From: Steromphala cineraria
Taxonomy: Eukaryota > Mollusca > Gastropoda > Trochida > Trochidae
Length of the DNA stretch: 64,000 nt
Assembly: GCA_916613615.1 (NCBI GenBank)
Contig: OU744732.1
Span: 51,668,227 to 51,732,226, forward strand
Direction: 5' to 3'
Shown here: one piece after another, positions 24,974 to 36,302 of the stretch
How positions within the stretch are numbered: position 1 is the first letter of the stretch
Layout of the letters: every line of letters starts with the position of its first letter
Position numbers and translations under genes: made by a program
Notes under the pieces: model-generated
Told to the model about the DNA's origin: nothing
Database searches by the model: none
Seen by the model: only the letters and a program-made list of their open reading frames with translations

Positions 24974-27900
24974 GTTTGTTAAATTAACTGAAATGTCTTG
25001 AAGTGTCTCTTTCGATAAATGTACTCGGATAAATACAAAGAAAATTATATCTCTCTCTCATATTTATATATTATTTCTTATATTTATTTTTAACATTCAA
25101 CATGGGCAAAGTTTTTTTTATATTAATTATATTACTCTCCAAAATATAAAAAAAACAACCCCGTCCTTGCACAAACAATTGAACAACTGATTGACCATTC
25201 AGTTTATATACAAATGCTTTATCTGAACATATCGCACCATTTCAGGTCTGTGCTACGCAGAGTTAGCTGCCCTTTGTCCGCGAACTTCCGGTTCTGCGTA
25301 CATGTATAGTTACGTCACAGTGGGTGAGCTGGTCGCGTTTGTGATTGGCTGGGGACTGCTAGTGGAGTACGCTATAGGAACCGCGGCCTCTGCTGTAGCT
25401 CTGAGCGCCGCAATAGACACCATGACAAACTTCACATACAGCAAATCCATGACCCTCCTCACTGGAACGTTTTTCGGTAGGTCATTAAAATTAAAATTTC
25501 AATTCGTCATAAATTTTCAATTTATTTTTGCATTGATACGTGCAAAATACGATATTAATATATTTTAGTTTAAACCACCTTAGTCAAGTTTTTTAAAAAC
25601 AATTTCCAAAAAAAGTTAGAGAAGGTTTATTTGTTAAGATCCTCACTTAGATATTCCCTTTGATAAAAGTCCAGTTAAATTGCGTTAAGTCAAAGACTTT
25701 TTTTGTATTTAAGGTCCATTCACAAAAGTACTTATATAAGTCATGAAGATAATAAAATGGTACATATAGTATAAATAATTGAAAACACAATGGCAATAGG
25801 AAAATCTTTATTACTTAAAAATTCAATTTTAAGTTTTACAATAATGTTTGATAGATACGAAGAAATCAAGAATTACAATTTCCTTTGACAAAACATAAGG
25901 GATAAGTTTGGTCCCGCCAGTCCGCTAATGCTTATTTGGAAGTTTCTATAATATTCAAGATATAAACAACCTTTTCTAATTTGACTATTACAATAAGCAT
26001 GATTCGTGACATCTAACTAATCTAGTAAGACGTCTTCATTCAAGGACGAGCCTACTTTGACGTCATTTCCGTCGTTATCTGTTTGACCTTGACCTTGATC
26101 CTCTCTGCCGGAGTTGAACTCTCGGCGTCCTTCAACCACATTCTCAACTTTATCAACCTCGCAGTCTTCTTCTTCTTCGTCGGCTGCTCCATCTTCCTCG
26201 CCAAACCCTCATTGTACAAGAAAAATGGCTTCTTCCCGAAAGGTTTCATGGCGGTAAGGTTTAAAATAAGTTTAAATATGTTTTTACAAGGTAAACACGT
26301 AGTTAGTTATATCCTTTCTTAGGGTTTTACTATATGGTCAACAGGGAATACCTTCTCACATTCGAAGTATTCCTTTAAAGGGGCAGTCTTGACGGGGTAT
26401 TTTTTTGTGGAAACAATATTCAAGAGTACTTCCCTGTTTATATTTATAGACTTATATATGATTATCACATGATTATTTCACACTTATTTTACATAAGTTA
26501 GTGAAGGTTACATTTTAGTTTTCTATATTTAACAAATAGACTAAGAATAAAATGCATCACTGCAAACTCTTGAATTTTATTTCCACAAAAATACCACTAA
26601 AGGACTGTCCCTTTAACAGATAGAAACTACTTTGAAGAAAGATTTATTTTATTCCAAATTTAGTCACGGCGGTAGGGTTAAAATATTTTGTTTTACATTT
26701 TGATGGTGTATCAAGCACTGGGCCAAAAAGAAAACAAAAAGAATATTCAATGCAAACCCAAAACAAGAATTATTCCAATACATCCAAAGTCAGTTTATCA
26801 GCTAAGTTTCTTTGCCACCAACCACAGTCTTACTAAAATCGGCCTAGTTCCGAGGAATAACATATTCAAAATATTAACTCCAAGGAGATATGAAATCCCC
26901 TACCCTAGGACCTAGTGAAGAGGAAACCTAAAGAAATATAAAGTTCGATTCTCGATAGAGTTGATATTTTAAAACTCGGGTCTAGACCGATTTTAATCAG
27001 ACTTTTACAAACAGGCCATCGAAGAAACACCAACTGCTTACTTCGCCTTCATCGGGTTTGATATCGTGGCGTCCACTGGAGAAGAGGCGAAGAACCCGAG
27101 CAAGTCTATCCCCCGGTCTATCTGGATCTCCGTCCTCATCAACACCGTCGTCTACGTCACCATCGCCATCTGCATCAACCTCGTCCTCCCCATCTCGGAC
27201 CTCAACAACGACTCGGCGATGATATACATGTTTGAGGCTGTTGGCTGGACCAATACCAAGTACATCGTTTCCGCTGGAGCTATTTGCGCTTTGTTCGCCG
27301 CGACCTTCGGATCTTTGTTTCCACTTCCTCGAGTACTGTATGCTATGGCTAAGGATGGACTTATATTCAGGTCAGTAAATGTATAGAGAGGAAAGACTAT
27401 ATGTTATCGTTTTCAAATTATTCAATCACATTCAAGTCTTGACTTCCCTTACTGCCATAATGGTGTATTCCTGGTGTGTTCAGACTGATTAAAATCGGCC
27501 AAATTCCAAGAGATATAACTTTCAAACTATAAAGTCTATCGAGATTCGATCTTGTTTTGGCGGGAGATTTCCTCTCTAATCGGTTCGACCACAGCCCTGT
27601 ACGGCGCATGTTCTAACATAAGTTGATCGGGCAAGTGTGGTAATTCAAAATGGTCCCCTATTCATACTGCGGTTCGGCAAACCTGATAGACACGGTGGCT
27701 CCTCGGCCCGAGTTAGACCAGGGTTATTGAACACAGAGCACTTTTAGTCCAGAAAGTGGAAACTCGGCGCTATACAAAATTATCTATAATCATCAATTGT
27801 GGAGAATTGGCGCTATAAAAAAGCTATCCACAATTATCAATTGTGGAGACTTGGCGCTATACAAAGCTATCCATAATGATCAATTGTTAATGGTATGTTC

Positions 27901-30500
27901 CTCCTCCCGTGCAGGTACCTCGGTCATATATGCCCAAAACGTAAGACACCAAAGCTGGCAACCATCATTTCTGGATGTATAGCAGCATTGCTAGCTGTCA
28001 GTGTGAACCTTGATATACTCATAGAGCTTGTACTTCTAGGTAAGTAATATCCTTACTTACTCAAACTACATACCTTTATTCATTTACATTTCAATGTAAA
28101 TGACAATGAATGGTGACAAGTTGACAATATCCATTTTATATATTTATTGCCTTGGGTCAAAGGATTAATGATATACCATTGAAATTATTGTAATCAATTT
28201 AATAATGACACTATAACATTTGCAACCTTCTCAAAATGTCTTTAGTTGATACATATATGGTTTGATTTTATGTTATACCTATTTTACCACACTAGCTATT
28301 TCGGATCCCTACCTGTAGGGGTTTTAAGTGGCATTCGCAATTATCAAATATAGAAATGTTATCTTCCTTTATTTTGACGCCATATGATCTCTTGAGAAGC
28401 AAGTCTGGCAATTTCTCTGAGGATCCCTTCTTATCTTGAAAAATAATCGTTTCTGAATAAATTTTTCGGAACTGCGTATTTCCCCCCCAATGATAGATCA
28501 TGTAGTTTTGACCAACCAATTATTAAACAATCTGTTCGCGTGTTTGTGATGTGAAATTCTCTAGTTATTTGCTGCACATATTAAGGGGCAGTAGCACGTT
28601 TTTTTACAATTTTATATTTTCAATTTTTCACTGATAATTGTAAGTTAATGCTAAATGCATAACGTTGATAGTGTCAAAATTCTCATAACACAAACCAATC
28701 ATCCATAGTCAGAGAACAAATTATAAAGATTCACATAAAATCCATTGGCAACCAATTTCCTTTTGTGTAAGAAAAGGAATCGCATGGCTTAACTTTACGT
28801 TATATATTTGATTTATTACTGCTTCATTTAGTTTTAATACATTGTCTTTAGATTGGAACCATTTATTTTCGTTTTCCTGACATCACCTTATATTCCCCCG
28901 AAAACGTGCTACTGCCCCTTTAAGTATGGACATATATTGAGAATATAATATTTCTTATTTCAGGTACACTTGTTGCCTATGTTCTAGTCGCAGTCTGCGT
29001 GCTTGTAACCAGATATTCATTTGATGAAAACAGTTACTCCACCCTAAAGTCAAGAAGTGATTCAGACGACGAAAAGTCGGATATTAAAAAAGACGAGATA
29101 CCGCCATATTGGGATGGTCAGGAAACAACAAAGTGTTCAAATATCTCCACATCTTCTAAACTTTTCAAACTCTTCAGGCGTTCCCCAACACCGGGCGAGA
29201 CTCTTACTAAAGCAGAGCTTGTGTGCGTGTTGTGTTTTATGCTTGTCTCCGAGGTGCTAATATGCGTGCTCCTTGAACTAGGGGAGACAACTCTCGTTAA
29301 CACTATTTCCGGTCACGTGGGTATTTACTGCAGCTTGACTCCATTCCTACTCGTCATCCTCATCGTCCTGTTTATTCTCATACGGCTTCCACAGAATACG
29401 TGAGTTTATTATTTGATTTTAAAATTATTTTTCTAAATATAGCGAGAGTTTCTTGTTAATGACTCAAAATGTACGTTACGCCATTCGTCAGGTGAACTGA
29501 GAGGAAGAAGGAGCAAAGTTTTCCGAACATCATGTTTATTTTCAAATTAAGGATTGATTTATAACAAAAATATTACTTTATTTACTTACATATCCCGTTT
29601 CTCACTGCCCTTGAGAGACATAAAAACATCTTTGTTAGCTTTATAATGAAATAATGCTTATGACCTAACCTTCTACTCATATTATGTCTTAACGAAATGG
29701 AAGGAATGGAATAAACAACTCAATTTATTTTGAAATGGTGTCAAGACATACAATTTTTAGAAAACTAAATGTTGATTATACTTTTATTGTTTAATTGCAA
29801 ATCTAAAAAAATGTCTTTTTTGATTCCTTAGAGATAATGTTTTCTTGAAGTTGTTTCAGCCAGGAACCGATGTTAGCATTCTAATGAAAATAAAATAACA
29901 ATTTTTGAATCAATTATTTTTTAATGTTGTCTTTTCCTTGTTTCAGTCAGACTTCCGGGTTCCGAGTTCCGATGGTACCCTTACTTCCGGTTCTAGTGAC
30001 CTTCTTCAACTTGTACTTGATGATATCACTCTCGTGGTTCACGTGGTCTCTGTTTGGTGGCTGGCTTCTCATTGGTAGGTGCTGCGCATGCGCATATCAT
30101 ATTTATATTCCATAAAATTGTTTTTCATTTGTTATTTATCATTGCTTCATTAATTTAAACATTTTGTCTATCAAATGGAACCATTTTTTTTCATTTTCCT
30201 GACATCACCTTATATTCCCCCTAAAACTAAATGTCTAGTTGTCTACATGTGGGCCTATAAAGGGTACACTCAGTATAGCATTGCTGCTTACTCACTGGAA
30301 TTTATGAATGTCTGGACAAATCATACAAACAAACATTATTCATAGTGTCCTTTTGTTTTAACTGATTTTGACAACTAATTGAAGATTATTTTGTTGCAGG
30401 ATTTGTTGTTTATGTTTACAATTCCTACCGGAACGAGGTCGAAGAAACGGTGTTAATAGAAGATGATACCCCAGTAATTAAATCCCAAGAAGACCATTGA
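24721..30500 (+). CDS. SLC7A: Cationic amino acid transporter, SLC7A/CAT family (8 coding exons)
   Basis: Multi-pass plasma-membrane permease; CAT-family members usually move arginine, lysine or ornithine. Coding exons 24721-24973, 25246-25476, 26045-26253, 27015-27370, 27915-28039, 28964-29399, 29947-30074 and 30400-30500 all have AG acceptors and GT donors and join without a frame break into 612 residues plus TGA, close to the family's usual 620-660. Family motifs in order: TFDLVSLGVGS with GAGMY (TM1), CYAELAALCPRTSGSAY and YSYVTVGEL, AYFAFIGFD, TGEEAKNPSKSIP, PLPRVLYAMAKDGLIFR, and LPVLVTFFNLYLM with SWFTW near the C-terminus. A charged loop lies at about residues 408-470. The start is the ATG at 24721; a TTCAG at 24671-24675 looks like the acceptor of a 5'-UTR intron, and a three-codon upstream ORF begins at 24684. 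MITEs occupy introns 3, 4, 5 and 7 and the 5' flank. Which CAT member (CAT1-3, CAT4 or SLC7A14-like) cannot be settled by eye. Confidence 0.95.
25246..25476 (+). CDS. SLC7A: CAT transporter coding exon 2
   Basis: Acceptor TTTCAG, donor G-GTAGGT, phase 1 to phase 1, residues about 85-161. It carries the end of TM2 and TM3: the CAT hallmark GLCYAELAAL, SGSAYMYSYVTVGEL and GWGLLVEYAIGTA. CAT1 has GWNLILSYIIGT at the last position. The extracellular NFT at the end of the exon is a possible N-glycosylation site. Confidence 0.93.
26045..26253 (+). CDS. SLC7A: CAT transporter coding exon 3
   Basis: Acceptor TTCAAG, donor GCG-GTAAGG, entering in phase 1 and leaving in phase 0. It encodes two hydrophobic segments (VISVVICLTLTLILSAGVEL and INLAVFFFFVGCSIFLA) joined by SASFNHILN, then the loop NGFFPKGFMA that leads into the IGFD helix of exon 4. 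A TGACGTCA at 26056-26063 is codon sequence here, not a regulatory site. Confidence 0.92.
26374..26615. mobile_element. MITE family B, copy 1, in transporter intron 3
   Basis: About 240 bp; left TTTAAAGGGGCAGTCTTGAC, right AGGACTGTCCCTTTAA, with subterminal GTATTTTTTTGTGGAAAC against TTTCCACAAAAATACC. The terminal TTAAAGGG resembles family A, but the interior is different. Confidence 0.8.
26826..27003. mobile_element. MITE family C, shortened copy in transporter intron 3
   Basis: Left AGTCTTACTAAAATCGGCC, right CCGATTTTAATCAGACT. The interior GTTCCGAGGAATAA and ATTCAAAATATTAACTCC match the copy at 40743. The right terminus stops 11 bp before exon 4. Confidence 0.8.
27015..27370 (+). CDS. SLC7A: CAT transporter coding exon 4
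   Basis: Longest conserved block, residues about 232-350: AYFAFIGFDIVASTGEEAKN with PSKSIP, a hydrophobic helix, ISDLNNDSAM, FEAVGW, and FGSLFPLPRVLYAMAKDGL. The acceptor ACAAACAG lies 11 bp after the terminal inverted repeat of a MITE (26826-27003), so the upstream splice signals lie in transposon-derived sequence. Donor TTCAG-GTCAGT, phase 2. The exon is clearly GC-richer than its introns. Confidence 0.95.
27481..27610. mobile_element. MITE family C, left-end fragment in transporter intron 4
   Basis: Begins CAGACTGATTAAAATCGGCC and continues with a family-like AAATTCCAAGAGATATAACT. The right end is not found. Confidence 0.65.
27745..27889. repeat. About 49-bp tandem repeat in transporter intron 4
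   Basis: Three copies of a unit with TTGTGGAGACTTGGCGCTAT and ATCCATAAT(T/G)ATCAATTGT. It ends about 25 bp before exon 5, so its last unit may overlap splice signals. Confidence 0.8.
27915..28039 (+). CDS. SLC7A: CAT transporter coding exon 5
   Basis: Acceptor CCGTGCAG, donor CTAG-GTAAGT, phase 2 to phase 1, 125 nt. It encodes YLGHICPKRKTPKLATIISG, matching the CAT segment KTKTP..AT..SG, then a hydrophobic helix and NLDILIELVLLG, the counterpart of the family's LVDLMSIGTLLAY. A roughly 49-bp tandem repeat occupies the intron just upstream. Confidence 0.93.
28581..28923. mobile_element. MITE family A, copy 5, in transporter intron 5
   Basis: TTAAGGGGCAGTAGCACG left, CGTGCTACTGCCCCTTTAA right; same orientation as copies 1 and 4. 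Ends 41 bp before exon 6, so the branch-point region of that intron lies at its border. Confidence 0.87.
28964..29399 (+). CDS. SLC7A: CAT transporter coding exon 6 (with intracellular loop)
   Basis: Acceptor ATTTCAG, donor AATAC-GTGAGT. It starts with the helix TLVAYVLVAVCVLVTRYSF, continues into a long charged and serine-rich loop (SRSDSDDEKSDIKKDEIPP) and then two more hydrophobic segments (residues about 392-536). The loop is the least conserved part of CAT proteins. A MITE ends 41 bp before this exon. Confidence 0.92.
29947..30074 (+). CDS. SLC7A: CAT transporter coding exon 7
   Basis: Acceptor TGTTTCAG, donor ATTG-GTAGGT, phase 2 to phase 1. Residues about 537-579 read FRVPMVPLLPVLVTFFNLYL then MISLSWFTWSLFGGWLLIG, the typical penultimate helix pair of CAT transporters (F.VP.VP.LP...FFNIYLM..L...TW). 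Confidence 0.93.
30135..30232. mobile_element. MITE family A, partial copy in transporter intron 7
   Basis: Only the right third is left: CTATCAAATGGAACCAT, TTTTCCTGACATCACCTTAT, ATTCCCCCTAAAAC. The terminal GTGCTACTG is missing. Confidence 0.75.
30400..30500 (+). CDS. SLC7A: CAT transporter terminal coding exon 8
   Basis: Acceptor TTGTTGCAG. It encodes GFVVYVYNSYRNEVEETVLI, an acidic cytoplasmic tail and TGA at 30498-30500. The start of the exon completes the last membrane helix (family form GFLIYF.YGI). The 3' UTR follows; I see no convincing nearby AATAAA before about 34331. Confidence 0.9.
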
Positions 30501-31242
30501 CATAAGTATCGTCAATATAGAACATTCAAGGATACAGCAAATGTAGTGCACTACTAACATGTGCTTATTAAATGATGTATACAGATGATAAAGAATGGTC
30601 ATACACTTGTATATACGCATTTGTGCTAATGATAAAGAAGTTAAATGGTATACATAATTATAACAGATTATTTGTGGATTTGAGAGCAATTTGAACAAGG
30701 CTTATACTTTATGCATAATTATTCCCGTTGTATTGCATCGCATATGTCAAAAGATATATATTTAAAACTGCTGAAAATAATGAATGTTGCATAAAATCTC
30801 GTTTAAAGGATGTGAAATAGTCTGATGTAAAAGTAAGTCCGAACTCCAAAATGGAGACTCTTTCAAAATACTCGTTGATTAAGAATGTAGTGTTATTTTG
30901 TTGTGTAAGGCTGATATCATCCGTTCAGTAAATCTGGGTTACCAACTGCATTTATCATTGATACCTGTTTATCATGTTTTTCTATACATCCTAGCATGAT
31001 AAACCGCTTAGTAAGCTCATAAGGTAGGATTTGCATAACCTTGCATTCAATTTCCGGGATAGGGGTTTTCCTTTATGAATAACAACGTATCTGAGAACCT
31101 GCATACAGTAGTGTGAAAAAGTTCCTATATGGTACACGCGTTGGCCATGGGTGATCACGTGAGTTAACATATCCGTGTCAGGTTGTGAGCATCCTGTGGC
31201 TATCTGGTTGACCATCAGTGTAGAATGTGCCTTAAGGTGACT

Positions 31243-31472
31243 TTAAAGGGACGGTCCTATCAAGTATTTATTGTGGAAAAAAAATCAAGGACATTTCAGT
31301 ATATGCATATAATGGTAATATTACATGATATAACACAAGAAGTATGTTGATGTTGAAATATGTGACTTGGGGTAAAATTTAATGTCGATATATATTTTGC
31401 AACTTGATAAAGATCCGCACACAAACGAATTTTGTTTCCACAAAAATACCCCGATAGGACTGTCCCTTTAAG
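31243..31472. mobile_element. MITE family B, copy 2
   Basis: TTAAAGGGACGGTCCTATC left and GATAGGACTGTCCCTTTAA right, with GTATTTATTGTGG against CCACAAAAATACC inside. About 230 bp, downstream of the transporter stop codon. Confidence 0.82.
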
Positions 31473-32689
31473 TGGTATATGCATACTGTCATTATCATCT
31501 TGCTGTAAATTATGCGGACTTGGCTGTAACTTTTGGTGATACACTGGTTTGTGAAGTAAGTATTTTTTATGTCGGCTCATATACAAATATGAATTTTACA
31601 TGTATATTGACAATTGTTTCTTTGTGCTCTCTCTGACGTCATCTACTTCTGTCTTTCATAACCTCACATCCATGACGATTTGTATTAACCTGAAATAACA
31701 TGATGTATTCATACTGTGATACTGATTACATTGATGGGATGGGACGTTTCTGATTGTCAAAGAGTTTATTTTAAAGAATTACCACTTTTCTATGCAGTGT
31801 TATATGTTGATTGAAATGTTTGTTGAATGTTGTTTGATGCTTGTGTTTCTCATGCAGCACGCTAGAAATCGTGTTTTTGATGTAGATCTCAGGAAAACGA
31901 GGCTATACCATTAATGGAGATAACTGATAATGACATTTATTCATTAGATTTCATATATAAGGAACTTATAAATGGATAAAGACAGACAGAAATATTTATT
32001 TTATTTAAAGTGTCACAGGTCAATTACAAAAAATTATATACATAACAAATATACATGAGTAAAAACTGACATCCGGCCATAAATTGGCTTATGAGACACT
32101 GGCAATATAGCTTTTAAAATATCATAAATAATAACAAAACATTGTTGATTAAGGCGTGTAAAAATATGAAATAATTATATTACCAAATACATATGAGTAA
32201 ATAAATAAAAAAGGTATTTTTTTAAAAGTTAAAAGAATGAAATAAAAAGTAGCAATAATAAATCTATTTTTATGATACTGCAAAGCCTAGGGCAAAAACC
32301 GAATGTAACAAGTTGTATCGAGTATTTTGATATAACGGTAGATGAATTCTGTATATTTGTTTACAAATATTGTGGTTAATTGATTTTTGTCAATACCATC
32401 TAAACTACAAGAGTTTAAAAACAGAGATGGTGTCTTTTTAAAAGTTTTACTATAAATCAGGTTGTTTTAAATTTGAAACTCTTTCTATGACTGTGTTTAT
32501 TCTTCATGCTTAAACCTTCCACGTCTATGTACAAAACGTTTGAAATTAGTACAAAATATGTCTCAGATACATGTCAGATATCAAGGGACAATGTTTTATT
32601 ATTTGAAATGGCTGTTTTCGTGTCGACATACCACTGGTTTAAGGGATGAGTTATGAAACGCGTGTCATCTACAACAAAAGGTAATTTTC

Positions 32690-33121
32690 CAGTCTGATTA
32701 AAATCGACGGTGCTCCGAAGAATAAAATATCAAAAATCTCTATCGGGGGTCGAACCAATCTGGATATCCTCTCCGTCTCGGTCTGAATGCACCACCTCTA
32801 TTGCATGTAGCTATAACCAGATTAGGGCAGACAAACCCAGTCGAAAGCTATCGAATCACATCCTCGTTTTTAAATAGCGTTTAGCGGAGATTGTGTATAA
32901 CCAAAGGTGCACTGGAGTTACCTGCCCATAGCATGTTATCGAAAGCTTTTGCTACGCTCCTTGCGATTGGCTAGATGAGCTTGCGTCAGAACATGCGGAT
33001 AATAGGGGTGCCTTCAGACTGTGAATGAGAGGAAAGCCGGGCTGGTTGAAGTTCGAACCCCACTAGAGATAACATTGTTGCACTTTGTTTCCTCGAATCA
33101 CAGTCGATTTTAATCAGACTG
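32690..33121. mobile_element. MITE family C, full copy with 8-bp target duplication
   Basis: CAGTCTGATTAAAATCGAC left, CGATTTTAATCAGACTGG right, about 430 bp. GTAATTTT flanks both sides when the outer CC/GG is counted in the element. An 8-bp duplication suggests hAT-type transposition. The interior has TCGAACC-type words on both arms. Confidence 0.85.
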
Positions 33122-34367
33122 GGTAATTTTCAAAACCTGCCTTTGTTTACCCAGCGGTACATGCTGGTACCTGGTAATGGTTGTGATAGAAGTGACGTCT
33201 TAGCGCTGTAATTGGCAGTTGAAGTAAAACAAAAAAAATATTTAAAAACCGATTTGAAGAAGCTTTCCTCTAAGATGTGTGCTCTTTGCTTAATATTTCA
33301 AATGAACTTTTAACAACTCAGAGATAAAGGTCGTTCAATTATAATTAAAATTAGAAATATAACTCTTCAAACATTTTCCCATTGACGTGTTGCACATTGT
33401 TATAAAGCACCTGTTTTCATATCACGTTTATAGTTATATGTCAGTTTGAATATATAGCATTGAAGTATACATGTGTAGATTCGAACTTTAGTTGTATTTT
33501 TGTATGTATTCATTCATGTTTGGAATTTATGTGTTAGCTTAAAAGAACTATTGAGTTATTGGGCAAGTGTGATAAATTATTGAAATTTTTATGACGTCTA
33601 TATATTAATTGTTTATGCATACAGTATATGTCTCAGTAAACATCGTGGTAGCTTTAGATCCATAAGCTTGAAATTAGTACAAGGATCTATCGAAACGTTT
33701 ATAACTTTAAAACTTCTAGAATGCCACTCAAACAATTTAAAAGATGATTCTTTTATTCTGTCGAGAGTCTTGTCGTGGGTGCTTCGTTAAAAATGTTATT
33801 GTGAGAACAAATTGTCTGATCGACATGAAAGTTTTGTTAACAATTTTGTTTAAAAAACTTATTGCCGTATGCTCTTCATTTTATTTCATTCATTTGTTCT
33901 TATGTAATCTGTATATTCAGTGGTTAAGAATATGTATACACTAGATGTAAATTAGTTTTCTTCAATGTGATATTGTTTAAATTTTAAGCTTACACTAGGT
34001 AGGTCACAATTTATAAGCGGTTACTATGGAGATACGCATGAAAGATGTGAGGGTCACTGTTTTAAAAATTAAATAATAATTGATTTTTGATATGATGTAA
34101 TTAATATCATTGATAACTATAAGTAATAAAGTGATGAAATGTGCGCAAAATGCTGAAAAAGTAGTGAAATGAACTCATCCTTAGATGTTTATAGATAGAT
34201 TATTTTATTTATATCATTTTAGTTATCCTTGTTTGCTATGTTCCATTGTTGACGGGATGTTTTTCAAAGCGTTTATTTTTTTAATGTACATAATTGTTTT
34301 ATGTTATTTGGGGCTTTCATGCAATGAGGGAATAAACTGTTGAATATCACTCTGAATTTCTTCCAAA

Positions 34368-34805
34368 TGCTTGGTTCGAACATAGTAGTTGATGCGAATC
34401 CGGGCCAGGAGTCATCATGTAAAATATAAGCAAAAACCTATGCTTGGTTCGAACCTAGTAGTTGATGAGAATCCGGGCCAGGAGTCATCATGTAAAATAT
34501 AAGCAAAAACCTATGCTTGATTCTAACATAGTAGTTGATGCGAATCCGGGCCAGGAGTCGTCATGTAAAATATAAGCAAAAACCTATGCTTGGTTCAAAC
34601 ATAGTAGTTGATGCGAATCCGGGCCAGGAGTCATCATGTAAAATATAAGCAAAAACCTATGCTTGATTCGAACATAGTAGTTGATGCGAATCCGGGCCAG
34701 GAGTCATCATGTAAAATATGAGCAAAAACCTATGCTTGATTCGAACATAGTAGTTGATGCGAATCCGGGCCAGGAGACATCTTGTAAAATATAAGCAAAA
34801 ACCTC
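34368..34805. repeat. 73-bp tandem repeat, six units
   Basis: Units begin at 34368, 34441, 34514, 34587, 34660 and 34733, all exactly 73 bp apart, with words GAACATAGTAGTTGATGCGA, ATCCGGGCCAGGAGTCATCA and TGTAAAATATAAGCAAAAAC. Units differ by only a few substitutions, so the array is young. Confidence 0.97.
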
Positions 34806-34913
34806 TGGCTGCCAAGTGTCTGAGGAGTTTGCTCCAGCATATTTGTCTACAGAATATCTTCCAACAAGCCAATCAGTTGAGATCAACTGATCAGAATCTA
34901 CTTCCTCTGCCAC
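34800..34913 (-). other. Possible minus-strand coding start abutting the 73-bp array
   Basis: ATG at 34913 opens MAEEVDSDQLISTDWLVGRY then SVDKYAGANSSDTWQPE and runs into the repeat, where a CCAGAG-GTTTTT could act as a donor. No family recognised; it may be chance or a remnant. Confidence 0.2.
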
Positions 34914-35079
34914 GAACTAGAACAAAGAGTTTGAAAATAGAACTTTTTGAAAGCAAGCTTAGTTGCCCAATTACATTAGATGAAAACAACAGCTCTACCC
35001 ATTCAGGGCCCGAACTCATTCAGAAAAACATTCCATGTATAACGTTTGCTTATTATGTACTTCTAAACTGACAGGCAAA

Positions 35080-36187
35080 ATAAAGTACACACTTCAGTTG
35101 AAATTATCATATGTAGGATCTTCAATTATACATAATTCGAGTTTTTGGTGTCGTATTCACAATCTGATAAGATCAAGAGTTAAATAATCGTTCAAAGAAT
35201 ACTTTTACGTGTTTTTGTCTAAAAAAATATAATTTTATGTTAATAAATTGTTAAAAATTGTTTTTGATATAACACAAATGTTCATCATCAAGTAAGATAT
35301 TTTCAATGTGAAAATCAATACACGTGCTTGTTGTTTCACATACTTTATTTTTAACATGGTAGGGGTCATGATTGTGTAAATCGATATCAAACAAAGATAT
35401 TTTAACAAACAATAAACCAGACACCAATTTTGAATTCAAACTACTCAAATATGTCTTATTGTTAACGTGACACAACTTAAAACGCCACATATTTCTTAGA
35501 TATTAAGTAAATTTAATCAAACTGTGGTGTGAACTTTCTTTTGCCTAACAGCTGCTGATGTATTACGCCGCTCTTTAACAAGATGTCCACAACTCATGAG
35601 GGGGCTATCTTCACATTTTTAATTTCAAGTTGAAAATTCATCAACATCAAAGAAGTAGGTATTTCAAATTCAAACTGAAACGGAAGTAAAAACACAACAT
35701 TTTTCCAAAATATTTATATAATATATTTCTTAAAACATGTGTAGTTTCATTATCGCAGTGTTTTATCAAGAACGTCATCAAAAGTAGGAAATAATTCTGG
35801 TGTTAAAGATATTTAACCTTGAATCCCTGTGGTAGGCATATATGATGTCATATATAAGAGAGTGATGCTTCTATTTCTATGCTTATTCAAATACACATTG
35901 GATCAAGAAGTAACCTATTTTAACTTCTCATTGTAAATGTATGACGCCAGAAAACGAGAACAAAAACATTTCAGCTCTATTGATTCTAGGTATTGAGACT
36001 CTAGAAGGTAAACGTGAAAAGATGTGTATAAAAGATGAATTACAAAGTTTAGGCTTCTGAAGACATGAAGTACCGCATCATCATCACCATAATCGTCACC
36101 CCAATCATCATAATCACCATAATAATCATCATCATCAGATGCAACATGCTACATTAATCATAGCTTCAATGAGATCAATCTTCCTGT
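35080..36187. other. Intergenic, AT-rich
   Basis: No gene recognised. It includes the expected 3' UTR of the HPGD-like gene; a (CAT/CAC)n triplet tract lies at 36076-36138. Confidence 0.4.
36076..36138. repeat. CAT/CAC triplet microsatellite
   Basis: Imperfect ATC/ACC triplets (ATCATCATCACCATAATC...) just downstream of the HPGD-like stop codon. Confidence 0.8.
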
Positions 36188-36302
36188 TCATTGCACAATG
36201 AATGTTCGTCTGACCGTACCCTCAACAGTAACCTCTAAAACGGCGTCGTTGCTACTATCGTCTTCTAGCAATAACACCAGGGCCTCGCCAACGTCGCTGG
36301 GG
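36188..36302 (-). CDS. HPGD: HPGD-like terminal exon 6
   Basis: Acceptor GTTGCAG; the first C completes the proline codon from exon 5. Encodes PSDVGEALVLLLEDDSSNDA then VLEVTVEGTVRRTFIVQ and TGA at 36190-36188. Human 15-PGDH ends with [20 protein letters not shown], so the C-terminal alignment is good. Confidence 0.87.

Larger units (their letters stand above)
30501..34367. other. Downstream flank of the transporter gene
   Basis: Apart from MITE copies at 31243-31472 and 32690-33121 and a (GACA)-ended AT-rich block at 31978-32060 resembling a retroelement tail on the minus strand, no gene is seen. TGACGTCA occurs at 31634-31641. An AATAAA at 34331 could be a distal polyadenylation signal. 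Confidence 0.4.

Noticed and set aside
26056..26063. TGACGTCA in transporter exon 3 as a regulatory site
   Set aside because: It is explained by codons for a conserved protein segment.
34368..34805. CRISPR-like array
   Set aside because: Units are 73 bp with no unique spacers, in a eukaryotic genome; it is a plain tandem repeat.
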